A DNA stretch of 32,043 bases from Lachnospiraceae bacterium (lineage in GTDB: Bacteria > Bacillota > Clostridia > Lachnospirales > Lachnospiraceae), in NCBI GenBank assembly GCA_021205305.1, contig JAJPXU010000158.1, positions 1 through 32,043 on the forward strand, written 5' to 3'. The translations under genes and the position numbers were made by a program. This document shows, in pieces, positions 1-6,788 of the stretch (position 1 is its first letter; every line of letters starts with the position of its first letter). Under the pieces are notes generated by a model. The model had not been told where the DNA came from. It saw only the letters and a program-made list of their open reading frames with translations, and made no database searches.

Positions 1-1264
1 TTTCCAAATTTAGAGCAGCTCGGCAATAAAAAATCATCAACTTCACGGATTCAGGGTATTTCATAACAGCCTTATCATTTACCTCAATTTCGCGGAAGAT
101 TGAAAGAACCTTTTCGTCCAGCACCTGACATATTATTTGCTTTTGACTGCAGGCGGAAGAGCCTTCACGCTGCCGCCGCGGGCAAAAATACGAAGCATAC
201 ACTTTATCTTTATATTTCGAGTGAGCTACAGCCATCAGTCGCCCGCAGGAGCAACGAAGGACGCCTTTTAACAAAGCGACATCATATTTTTTCTTTTTAT
301 CGAATGTATTAGCCTCGATCCTCGCCTGGGTGGAAAGCCATTTCCCGGCCGGAATGATCGGCTCCCAGGAGCCAAGGCACACAAGCCATTTTTCCGGCGG
401 CTGCACCTGGAAGGCGGTCCGGGAATGGGAACCGGGCTTTTTTATGATACGGCCATGGACAAGAACGCCGTGGCTGCCGTCCCACTTTTCACGCGGGGAT
501 CCGGGGTCCATCTGGCAACCTTTATTTTCAAAATAATCATAGATATCAGTCGTGGCCTCCACGTAATAAGGCACCGTAAGGTGGCGCCAGAGGGTAGAGG
601 CGGAAAAGAACGCGCCGCCCGGCGTTTTTATATCCTGATTCCGAAAAGCCGTTTCCATTCTTTTCAAGGAATAGTTATTATCAAGAAAAGTATCATATAA
701 CCAAGTTATATCTTTCTTTCCATCCGGATCCGGGACAAGCGTCGTATGTTTCCGGCCGTTTGCGCTGACGCGTTCTTTTTTATATCCGATCGGGACGCTC
801 CCGCTGATCCACCAACCCTTTTTAGCAAGTCCTAGCATATTATCAGAAACGCGGTTCGCGATCGTTTCCCGTTCCATCTGGGCGAAGACAACGGTCACAT
901 ACATCATAGCCCGCCCGATCGGGGTAGTGGTATCAATATTTTCTTTGATTGAGACAAACATAACATTGCGCTCTTCCAGGGTGGAATATATATTCGCGAA
1001 ATCCCGTACGTCACGGGAAAGCCGGTCGAGCTGGTAGACAACAAGCGCATCCACAAGGCCGTTTTTGATATCATCCATCAGGCGCTTCAGATCCGGCCGG
1101 TCCGTATTCGCCCCGGAAAAATCCTCGTCAGAATACCGCTCCCATGATTCAATCTGGCCGGGGAAGCGCATATCGCAGTAATCGCGGGACATCCGAAACT
1201 GGTTATCAATGGAATCAGATTTATCAGAAAAGACGGACTTCCGTCCGTAATTCGCAAAGCGCAT
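1..1264 (-). CDS. int: Large serine recombinase (phage integrase), C-terminus beyond left edge
   Basis: Reading the minus strand from ATG at 1264 gives 421 open codons with no stop before the window edge. The N-terminal catalytic domain starts MRFANYGRKS, with the nucleophilic serine near residue 10. It continues with the family blocks YSDEDFSGANTDRPDL, LVVYQLDRLSRD and IGRAMMYVTVVFAQMERE. A recombinase domain follows, and then a zinc-ribbon region (CSCGR ... FCPRR ... SSACS) typical of large serine integrases. A strong ribosome site (AGGAGG, complement of 1271-1277) lies 8 bases upstream and fixes the start. Family knowledge: these enzymes join attP and attB without a tyrosine recombinase and need a directionality factor to excise. 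The gene points outward, toward the expected attL just left of the window. No recombination directionality factor was recognised among the small genes. Confidence 0.93.
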   Translation of the reverse strand, partial: MRFANYGRKSVFSDKSDSIDNQFRMSRDYCDMRFPGQIESWERYSDEDFSGANTDRPDLKRLMDDIKNGLVDALVVYQLDRLSRDVRDFANIYSTLEERNVMFVSIKENIDTTTPIGRAMMYVTVVFAQMERETIANRVSDNMLGLAKKGWWISGSVPIGYKKERVSANGRKHTTLVPDPDGKKDITWLYDTFLDNNYSLKRMETAFRNQDIKTPGGAFFSASTLWRHLTVPYYVEATTDIYDYFENKGCQMDPGSPREKWDGSHGVLVHGRIIKKPGSHSRTAFQVQPPEKWLVCLGSWEPIIPAGKWLSTQARIEANTFDKKKKYDVALLKGVLRCSCGRLMAVAHSKYKDKVYASYFCPRRQREGSSACSQKQIICQVLDEKVLSIFREIEVNDKAVMKYPESVKLMIFYCRAALNLE

Positions 1265-1333
1265 ATAATACCTCCTAAATATGGAAAAATCGTAAAATAT
1301 GCCCTTGTGGAAAGAAGAAAAATAATGTAGAAT

Positions 1334-1439
1334 GAAGGCGCGGATAGTGATGCATCCGATTTTGTTTTCATTTGCGCCTCGACGTATCTTTCCACAAGAG
1401 GCCGGAGCCGTCCAGTGCTGGCTACACTGGGCGGTTTTT
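1334..1439 (+). ncRNA. Candidate structured small RNA, divergent from the integrase
   Basis: A plausible promoter, TTGTGG (1305-1310), 17 bases, TAGAAT (1328-1333), points rightward. It is followed about 75 bases later by a clear intrinsic terminator (1408-1439). The predicted transcript holds a nested stem, AGGCGC (1336-1341) with GCGCCT (1374-1379), enclosing CGGAT (1341-1345) with ATCCG (1354-1358), sharing one base at the junction. No convincing ORF fits. It would be transcribed away from the integrase start. This is inference from motifs only; the RNA family is not recognised. Confidence 0.35.
1408..1439 (+). terminator. Intrinsic terminator
   Basis: CCGTCCAGTG (1408-1417) pairs with CACTGGGCGG (1425-1434) with one G-U wobble over a 7-base loop, followed by TTTTT. 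It works only on the plus strand, because the other side has no T run. It therefore implies a plus-strand transcript from the integrase upstream region. Confidence 0.7.
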
Positions 1440-1449
1440 CGTATGGTAA

Positions 1450-1842
1450 CTATTTTATTTTACCGAGAACAGTGCATAATTTTACATATGTATCGGCATT
1501 AATTTCCCCGGTTAAATAAAGATCTTTATAACGTTCTATTTCGGCTTTTGCATTAAAGGACGACTTACCTTTCTTATAAACCGGCGTATCATCCAAGAGG
1601 CCAAGCTCAAGAGCAAGACAATAGATATGTTTACACGGTGCCTGACGAATTTTGAAATCAGGGCACGTACATTCATAAAGCGTTGCTTCATACGGCTCGG
1701 CGGCAGAACCTTGTATGTTAATAACGCCATTATCACGGTCTAAAGAAAGGATATCTTTCTTTAATTTACGAGCGGCGTCGATTCTTTTCACTTGTTCATA
1801 ATCGCAATGAGATTCATTGGGCCACCCTCCAAAATCAATCAT
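1450..1842 (-). CDS. SWIM zinc-finger protein
   Basis: A 130-residue protein. Its centre contains CTCPDFKIRQAPCKH, a CxCx(n)CxH SWIM zinc-binding motif used for DNA or protein contacts. The rest is unremarkable and no catalytic domain is visible. I chose ATG at 1842 because the AGGAGG site (complement of 1851-1857) is 8 bases away; a TTG at 1848 would be too close. It lies between repressor and integrase on the same strand, in the lysogeny module, so it is probably co-expressed with them. Its role is unknown; a part in integration control or host takeover is only a guess. Confidence 0.8.
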   Translation of the reverse strand: MIDFGGWPNESHCDYEQVKRIDAARKLKKDILSLDRDNGVINIQGSAAEPYEATLYECTCPDFKIRQAPCKHIYCLALELGLLDDTPVYKKGKSSFNAKAEIERYKDLYLTGEINADTYVKLCTVLGKIK

Positions 1843-1905
1843 AATCAATACCTCCTATATTTTTATTAAAATAGAAGCCGGAACGGATCCGACTTTATTT
1901 TCTTT

Positions 1906-2409
1906 TTAAGCGTCTTTTTCCCCAGATGAAAGAGATCCGGCGTCCTCCGCTTTTTTCTGTTCTACCAAGGTTCGGCGATAATCAGCGACTTCCGCGTCAA
2001 TATCAATATCAGCTGAAGCCGGAACTTTGACGTTTTTTTTACCGGTTTTTGAAATTTCTTCTGCCGCATCAATCACAAAATCAATCAGTGCCGCACGTAT
2101 TGCTGGCTTCAGATTCACGAATGATTCTATCAATGAAGCATCGGCGTCGGATAGACCGTAATCCCGAATAAGCATATCAAGCCCGCTTGTTGGAGTGGAA
2201 ATAAACATATCACCTTCACCAGTACGGAGCCATTCTTCATTAACATGGAATTCGCGGCAAATAAGGGAAATTACAGAATCAGCCGGCATATTTCTCCCTA
2301 TTTCATAATTAGCTACCGCGCCGCGTTTAATTCCTATACGATCCGCAAATTCCTGCTGAGTGAGATCTAGTTCTTTTCTAATTTTTTTAATTCGGTTTTT
2401 CATTTTCAT
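1906..2409 (-). CDS. CI-like phage repressor, XRE family
   Basis: A 167-residue protein with an N-terminal Cro/CI helix-turn-helix at about residues 8-62 (LTQQEFADRIGIKRGAVANYE is the recognisable core; the segment is split here as LTQQEFADRIG / IKRGAVANYE). The following EEWLRTGEGDMF is typical of phage XRE regulators. The C-terminal half is helical and acidic and shows no LexA/CI autoprotease motif, so RecA-stimulated self-cleavage is not expected. Start ATG at 2409 has a GGCGGTG site upstream. It is transcribed from a consensus promoter and faces the early genes across a shared operator region, so it should be the lysogeny repressor of this prophage. Confidence 0.88.
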   Translation of the reverse strand: MKMKNRIKKIRKELDLTQQEFADRIGIKRGAVANYEIGRNMPADSVISLICREFHVNEEWLRTGEGDMFISTPTSGLDMLIRDYGLSDADASLIESFVNLKPAIRAALIDFVIDAAEEISKTGKKNVKVPASADIDIDAEVADYRRTLVEQKKAEDAGSLSSGEKDA

Positions 2410-2431
2410 TATTCACCGCCTTTCACGCATG

Positions 2432-2460
2432 ATTATAAATGTATTCGCAGCACGTGTCAA
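2432..2460 (-). promoter_or_regulatory. Leftward repressor promoter
   Basis: On the minus strand, TTGACA (complement of 2455-2460), a 17-base spacer and TATAAT (complement of 2432-2437): a perfect sigma-A consensus 23 bases upstream of the repressor start codon. Confidence 0.85.
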
Positions 2461-2545
2461 GCAACAAAATCACAAAAAGCAACAAAATCACAAAAATACG
2501 GTTGACATATGTGCGTTTGTTGCGTATAATAGCAACGGAATCACA
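2461..2545. promoter_or_regulatory. Operator repeats of the lysis-lysogeny switch
   Basis: Three direct copies of GCAACaaAATCAC lie at 2461-2473, 2479-2491 and 2533-2545 (the third has GCAACGGAATCAC). An inverted half TTTGTTGC lies at 2516-2523. They flank the -35 of the leftward promoter and span the rightward promoter, which is where a repressor would need to bind. That the CI-like protein binds them is inference. Confidence 0.65.
2502..2530 (+). promoter_or_regulatory. Rightward early promoter
   Basis: TTGACA (2502-2507), exactly 17 bases, TATAAT (2525-2530): a perfect consensus, 45 bases before the first early start codon. Confidence 0.87.
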
Positions 2546-2575
2546 AATTAAGCACTTAGTTGGGAGGTGAAACAG

Positions 2576-2818
2576 ATGTGCGAAGAAAAGAAAGAATGGC
2601 TCCGCGAAATCGGAGCCGCGGAGTTTCCAGAGCCGGTCAAGTACATTTATTCTTTCCCGGAATACAGAGGGGCTTTCAATCTCTCGGAGCGGTACATAGA
2701 CGAAACCCCGCTCGAAGAGCTGAAAGCCCAGTACTTAAAAAACAAGGCTATGGCGGAAGACATGGTCAGATCCGGAACAATGACGGGTGGCTTTCACCTA
2801 AATGTTGTACATCCTTAA
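2576..2818 (+). CDS. Small early phage protein, unknown
   Basis: An 80-residue acidic, helical protein starting MCEEKKEWLREIG. A strong GGGAGGTG site ends 7 bases before ATG 2576. An in-frame GTG at 2567 lies inside that ribosome site and is rejected. It is the first gene behind the rightward promoter, where phages place Cro, antirepressor or excision functions, but no helix-turn-helix is evident. It ends tail-to-tail with a minus-strand frame. Function unknown. Confidence 0.75.
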   Translation: MCEEKKEWLREIGAAEFPEPVKYIYSFPEYRGAFNLSERYIDETPLEELKAQYLKNKAMAEDMVRSGTMTGGFHLNVVHP

Positions 2819-3035
2819 GGATGCCGCATTTCTCGAAGTAAGAAAGAATCTCGCAAAGAGATTCATGGGAAACATCAAGCCCGTCAAACTCCTGGATTGC
2901 GATAAAGCGGCCATTCTTAGAAAGCTCCAGTATCTTCATGTAAACGAGCTTTTGGTCTTCCGTTTTACAGCAATCTTCCAGAAACAGATAAATCAGCTCC
3001 TTTCTTTCAGACTCAGCCGCGGCGACGGCCTGCAT
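2766..3035 (-). CDS. Possible minus-strand small protein
   Basis: An 89-residue frame on the minus strand with natural composition and codon use like the neighbouring genes. The C-terminal part (VSHESLCEILSYFEKCGIL...) reads like a small winged-helix protein. Evidence against it: no clear ribosome site before ATG 3035, and it sits antisense inside an otherwise rightward operon. The competing plus-strand frame looks less protein-like. If neither is real, the stretch is a 270-base gene-free gap in the early operon. Confidence 0.4.
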   Translation of the reverse strand: MQAVAAAESERKELIYLFLEDCCKTEDQKLVYMKILELSKNGRFIAIQEFDGLDVSHESLCEILSYFEKCGILKDVQHLGESHPSLFRI

Positions 3036-3088
3036 CTAAAGAATAGGAGCCGAAAGACAGAATGTCAACAAAATCGGAGGTGAAAAAC

Positions 3089-3253
3089 ATGGCAGAGTAC
3101 ACGATCGAGCAGATGAAGAGTGCGGAAACATTGGCACAGATCCTGGCTGAGATTCCGGAAGAGACACGCCCGCAGGTAATAATGATGGCGAATTCGTTCC
3201 TTCTGGGAGTACAGACGCAGGAGACGCTGGCGGCAAACGCGGCAACAGCATAG
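3089..3253 (+). CDS. Small conserved-type phage protein, unknown
   Basis: A 54-residue acidic protein starting MAEYTIEQMKSAE, predicted mostly helical. A CGGAGGTG site lies 7 bases before ATG 3089, which is preferred over the upstream in-frame ATG 3062 because that one has no site. Small proteins of this look are common in early operons of Clostridia phages. Ten bases separate it from the next gene. Function unknown. Confidence 0.72.
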   Translation: MAEYTIEQMKSAETLAQILAEIPEETRPQVIMMANSFLLGVQTQETLAANAATA

Positions 3254-3263
3254 GAGGCCGACA

Positions 3264-3515
3264 ATGACAAAGTTGTACTGGGTATCATTCATTATTTTAT
3301 ATGACGGCGCTGATTTTCCGAGCGTGTGCGCATTGACGGGCGCCTGCCTCAGCATCGAGGAAGCGAAAGAAAAGATCCTCTATCAGAGGAAGAACTACAC
3401 CGTCCTGAGCGCATGGATCGACACGTACACGGAGACGGAGGGCAAAGAGAAAGAAACGGTCTTTCACGAATGTTATTTGACTCCGCTCGGGGAAGTCAAG
3501 AAGCCGGAAGAATAG
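3264..3515 (+). CDS. Small phage protein, unknown
   Basis: An 83-residue protein starting MTKLYWVSFIILYDG. The pattern of short strands and one helix (IEEAKEKILYQRKN) suggests a small alpha-beta fold. AGGAGG precedes ATG 3264 and overlaps the previous stop region, so the genes are tightly coupled. Function unknown. Confidence 0.75.
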   Translation: MTKLYWVSFIILYDGADFPSVCALTGACLSIEEAKEKILYQRKNYTVLSAWIDTYTETEGKEKETVFHECYLTPLGEVKKPEE

Positions 3516-3524
3516 GAGGACGGG

Positions 3525-3719
3525 ATGGCAACAGCAAAGAAGCATATGCTCCGCAGCCATCGGAGCTATAAACAGAAGAACCAGAACCTGGCGAATTTCG
3601 AGCGCATCACAATTTCGGACCCGCATTATCAGGTTCAGGACCGGCGGAAATTTTCGGACATGATTGTTAAGCTGCTTACAATAGCCCATCACCGCGGCCA
3701 GCGGGGAACGGAGGCCTGA
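3525..3719 (+). CDS. Small basic phage protein, unknown
   Basis: A 64-residue, Lys/Arg/His-rich protein starting MATAKKHMLRSH. The charge suggests nucleic-acid contact, but no family is recognised. AGGAGG lies 6 bases before ATG 3525. It is part of the run of small early genes leading to the sigma-like regulator. Confidence 0.72.
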   Translation: MATAKKHMLRSHRSYKQKNQNLANFERITISDPHYQVQDRRKFSDMIVKLLTIAHHRGQRGTEA

Positions 3720-3720
3720 C

Positions 3721-3897
3721 ATGAAGCAGCTCCGAAAATTAAAGCGGGAACACAAACAGCAGCTTACAGCCCTCGGCCTGAATTGAAAAGAGTTCGGGTG
3801 CGTATCGGATAACGGTAGTATAGCGGTCCTGGCGAATCGCCAGGACCCGACGAAAACCGTAACGGTCGAAACGGGCGGATCATGGAGACGCGAATGA
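3721..3897 (+). pseudogene. Small phage ORF interrupted by in-frame TGA (DUF6906-like?)
   Basis: ATG 3721 opens a frame of 21 codons ending ...LTALGLN at TGA 3784-3786. The same frame continues openly for 36 more codons (KEFGCVSDNGSIAVLANRQ...) to a second TGA at 3895-3897. The combined 57 residues resemble small phage proteins of the type K-x-R..H-x-LNP..W..V....IVHR-TG, where a Trp follows the LN. A TGG to TGA change, or readthrough, would explain the break. The family name is a recollection and unsure. The end overlaps the next gene start. Confidence 0.45.
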
Positions 3898-4568
3898 AAG
3901 CAAAAGCAGAAATCAAAGTGGAGGTAGTATTTACAGATGGATACCAGGAACGGTTCACAATGGAAAACGAGCAGGAGCAACGGAAAATTTTGAAGTGGCT
4001 GCTGAAGCAGACATTCAGGGCGGAACAGCGAAAGCAGCGGCTCGATCAGCGGCTCCTGCTCCTATCGGAAAAGCGGAATTCACCGATCGGCGGGGCCGGA
4101 TACGATCCGCTTCCGGCTCACACAGGAAACAGCGACGGAGCCGCGGGGATCATTTTTAAAATATCGGAGATCGAAGAACGGATCTACGCGCAAAAAGCCG
4201 AAATAGAAAAATGCATTTTACAGGTCATGGATATTATAGACCATCTTCCGGCGGATTCTATCGAGCGGGAAATCTGCGAAATGCGTCATATTGATATGAT
4301 GTCCTGGCAGGAGATACAAAGCGCGATCCCTATGTCGCGGTCCCAGTGCAACAGGCGCTATAATGCGGCGCTTGATATTCTTGTTCAGAACGAGCACATA
4401 GTGCGGCTGATCGAGGAAAACAAAGACCGGTATTATGAGTGGGAACTTGCACGGGGAATTCAGGAAGCCCGCCGGAACGCCTCGAAAAAACAAAGTGGGG
4501 GTTCGGATCCGGAAAATAAATCCGGGAAATTTTCTCGGGAAAAATCCAGGAAAGCAAGGAAACGTTAG
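3882..4568 (+). CDS. Sigma-70 region-4-like phage late regulator (ArpU/RinA type)
   Basis: A 228-residue protein. Residues about 125-165 hold a region-4-like helix-turn-helix (IEREICEMRHIDMMSWQEIQ followed by SQCNRRYNAALDIL), the arrangement of phage late-transcription activators with a sigma-like C-terminal domain. The N-terminus is charged and helical, and the tail is basic and disordered (ending EKSRKARKR). ATG 3882 has GGGCGGA upstream; ATG 3894 is an alternative. The position, last in the early operon and upstream of a late promoter whose -35 is replaced by direct repeats, fits a late-gene activator. The direct link to those repeats is inference. Confidence 0.8.
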   Translation: METRMKAKAEIKVEVVFTDGYQERFTMENEQEQRKILKWLLKQTFRAEQRKQRLDQRLLLLSEKRNSPIGGAGYDPLPAHTGNSDGAAGIIFKISEIEERIYAQKAEIEKCILQVMDIIDHLPADSIEREICEMRHIDMMSWQEIQSAIPMSRSQCNRRYNAALDILVQNEHIVRLIEENKDRYYEWELARGIQEARRNASKKQSGGSDPENKSGKFSREKSRKARKR

Positions 4569-5120
4569 AACCAAAATTCCCATATTCTGGTTCTATCCGC
4601 ATAATGGGAAACCAGATACAACCACATTTATTTATTCAAAGGATCCGCAAAGATATTTTATATTCTTTTCTATCCGCCAGAAGACAAGGCCAGAGGCAAG
4701 GCTGCAGCTGTTGCGACGTCGCAACAGACCGGGGTAACAAGGCCGAAAATATAAGCCGGTATTATAAGCCCGGGATATATTCCCCAAAAATAAAGACGGG
4801 GATATATTCCGGGGAATTTATTTCGGAAATATTCCCGGCCATTTATGCCAGGAAAACAGGGCTTTATGTAAACCCTATATCAGAGGCCATAATATTACCC
4901 CGGTATTTATGGCCGGTATCTATGCGGGAACAGGAACTTGAAAAGCAAGCCCCCTATAGGCCTCGGGGATATGCTTTCAGAATATCCCATCAGGCGCACG
5001 CACAACGAACAGCGAGGCAACGAAGCAAGCGAACAGCGCGCGAGGCTCAAGGCAAGCGACGAAGCAGCGAGCACGAAGGCTCGAAGCAGGCAACGAAGCA
5101 AGGTTCCCAAAGAAAGTAAA
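4569..5120. other. Gene-poor stretch rich in short dyads
   Basis: About 550 bases between the regulator and the late promoter with no frame I believe. A 171-codon plus frame exists, but its composition is low-complexity (an Arg/Ser/Lys/Gln-rich tail) and there is no ribosome site. Visible instead are a 20-bp palindrome (4708-4727), two copies of GGGATATATTCC (near 4771 and 4800), and a GGCCATAA ... TTATGGCC stem around 4882-4912. A run of GAAGCAAGCGA-like words spans 4995-5105. This could be a regulatory region or a decayed gene. Confidence 0.45.
4708..4727. repeat. 20-bp perfect palindrome (copy 1)
   Basis: CTGTTGCGACGTCGCAACAG is a perfect inverted repeat with no spacer. Its central 16 bases recur exactly at 6175-6190 inside the methyltransferase gene. 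A perfect palindrome of this length suggests a dimeric protein binding site. Confidence 0.8.
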
Positions 5121-5122
5121 AG

Positions 5123-5157
5123 ATGCGACACAATGCGACATTTGCATGTGTTATAAT
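5123..5157 (+). promoter_or_regulatory. Candidate activator-dependent late promoter
   Basis: TATAAT (5152-5157) has an extended -10 TGT in front but no -35 at 17 bases. In that place sit two direct repeats ATGCGACA (5123-5130 and 5133-5140), 10 bases apart, which is one helical turn. This fits activation by the upstream sigma-like regulator. It lies 260 bases before the first late gene. Confidence 0.6.
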
Positions 5158-5197
5158 GCTAACATGAGATAGAGGGCGAGAAACTAACGTTTTTTAA

Positions 5198-5290
5198 GAG
5201 GGCGCACCCATGGACGGGCGGTGCTCTTTTTATATGGCAAAATAGCAGGAGGCCGGAAGCGTCGCTTTCACAGGGCGCGGCCGGCTTTTT
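5198..5290 (+). promoter_or_regulatory. Late leader with two T-tract hairpins (attenuator-like)
   Basis: Downstream of the promoter are two terminator-like structures: GCACC (5204-5208) with GGTGC (5220-5224) followed by TCTTTTT, and AGGCCGG (5250-5256) with CCGGCTT (5281-5287) running into T5. Both come before the methyltransferase start, so the late transcript may be attenuated or antiterminated. The stems are short, hence low confidence. Confidence 0.35.
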
Positions 5291-5420
5291 CGTCGCGGCG
5301 AAGGTACTACTAAACGGGAAAAGAATCGCGGCGCGGGGAAGGTCCGGGATTTGACCGGATTTTTGAAAAAAATTTTCGGCTATTTCGTTACGTGCCGCCC
5401 CGAAATGGAGGCTTTTAACC

Positions 5421-6788
5421 ATGGAAACCGTGATGAATATAGAAAATCGCAGGTTATCCACCCTGCTCCCGGCGGAATACAATCCGCGCGTGGAATTAAC
5501 GCCGGATCACCCTGAATATCAGAAGATCAAGCGAAGTATAGAAACGTTCGGCTATGTAGATCCGATCATCATAAACAAAGACGGGGCGATCATCGGCGGG
5601 CACCAACGCTATAACGTGCTGGTAGATTTGGGATATTCGACCGCCCAGGTCGTCGTCGTAGATTTGGACAAGCAGCGCGAGAAGGAATTGAATATCGCCC
5701 TGAACAAAATAGACGGCGAGTGGGACGAATTAAAATTGAAGGATCTTCTTTCAGAGATAAGCCTGGACGAAGGCGAGCTGGAGCTCACCGGATTCACGCA
5801 GCCGGAATTTGAAGATCTTTGCATCCGGCTCGAAGTAGAAAAGGAAGCCCGAGACGACGGCTTCGACCCGGAAGAAATGGAAAAGGACGACACGCCGCCG
5901 GTCACAAAGCGCGGGGATCTATGGATTTTAGGCGAACACCGGCTTTTCTGCGGGGATGCGACGGACCCGGACGACATGGCCGCCCTGATGAGCGGCGCGC
6001 TGGCCGATCTTATTATCACGGATCCGCCGTATAACGTAGACTATCAGGATAAACAGGAATTTACAACCCGCGCAAAGGATCCGCTGCATCGGCCGTTCGA
6101 AGCTATGCAGATCCAAAACGACCATTTGGACGACGAAGCCTTCCTGGATTTTCTACGGGCGGCATTGCAAAACAGTTGCGACGTCGCAACGCCAGGCGCG
6201 GCCTTCTATTGTTTTTACGCCGCTATGCAGGCGGATAAATTCATTCAGGCGTTCGCGGATACCGATTTTTCTATCAAGCAGCACCTGGTGTGGGAGAAAA
6301 ATCATTTCGCGCTTTCCAGCATGGACTATCACTGGCGACATGAGCCGATCATGTACGGCTGGAAGAAGGGCGCCGCGCATTATTTCATCCACGACCGGAC
6401 GCAAGACACGGTTCTGTTAGAAGATGATATTGATTTTGATTCCATGAAGAAGCAGGAGCTGGTCGATTACATCCGAAAAATGCAGGAGCGGCTCCGGGAA
6501 TACACAACGGTGCTATATGAGAACAAGCCGCAAAGAAACGACGTTCATCCGACCATGAAGCCGGTCCCGCTGATCGGACGCCTCATGAAGAATTCATCGA
6601 AACCAGGTGCGAACGTTTTAGATCCGTTCGGAGGCAGTGGGTCGACATTGATAGCGGCGGAACAATTGGACCGGAAGGCGTTTCTAATGGAGCTGGACGA
6701 AAAATACTGCGACGTTATCGTCAGACGCTGGGAGGAATTCACAGGTCAGGAAGCGATCTTGTGGGACGAAAGGAAGATCACACTATGA
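5421..6788 (+). CDS. ParB-like domain fused to DNA methyltransferase (DPPY class)
   Basis: A 455-residue protein. Residues about 5-130 are a ParB/Srx-like domain (AEYNPR, IKRSIETFGYVDPIIINKDG, GGHQRYNVL). Residues about 160-450 are an N6-adenine or N4-cytosine methyltransferase with catalytic DPPY (LIITDPPYNVDY), HPTMKP and the AdoMet loop LDPFGGSGST near the end, i.e. permuted order with the catalytic motif first. Such fusions are frequent in phages beside terminase genes. ATG 5421 has ATGGAGG upstream. The stop overlaps the next start (ATGA), giving translational coupling. The likely role is modification of phage DNA before packaging; target sequence unknown. Confidence 0.92.
   Translation: METVMNIENRRLSTLLPAEYNPRVELTPDHPEYQKIKRSIETFGYVDPIIINKDGAIIGGHQRYNVLVDLGYSTAQVVVVDLDKQREKELNIALNKIDGEWDELKLKDLLSEISLDEGELELTGFTQPEFEDLCIRLEVEKEARDDGFDPEEMEKDDTPPVTKRGDLWILGEHRLFCGDATDPDDMAALMSGALADLIITDPPYNVDYQDKQEFTTRAKDPLHRPFEAMQIQNDHLDDEAFLDFLRAALQNSCDVATPGAAFYCFYAAMQADKFIQAFADTDFSIKQHLVWEKNHFALSSMDYHWRHEPIMYGWKKGAAHYFIHDRTQDTVLLEDDIDFDSMKKQELVDYIRKMQERLREYTTVLYENKPQRNDVHPTMKPVPLIGRLMKNSSKPGANVLDPFGGSGSTLIAAEQLDRKAFLMELDEKYCDVIVRRWEEFTGQEAILWDERKITL
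6175..6190. repeat. 16-bp palindrome (copy 2)
   Basis: GTTGCGACGTCGCAAC repeats the core of the palindrome at 4710-4725, here within the methyltransferase coding sequence. Two exact copies of a 16-bp palindrome 1.5 kb apart are not expected by chance. Confidence 0.8.

Noticed and set aside
1087-1395. 102-codon minus-strand frame beginning upstream of the integrase
   Set aside because: It is out of frame with the serine integrase, which clearly codes on the same strand, and its composition is unnatural.
4604-5119. 171-codon plus-strand frame in the region before the late promoter
   Set aside because: No ribosome site, a very biased Arg/Lys/Ser/Gln tail, many short dyads and no recognisable domain. 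It reads like non-coding DNA that happens to be open.
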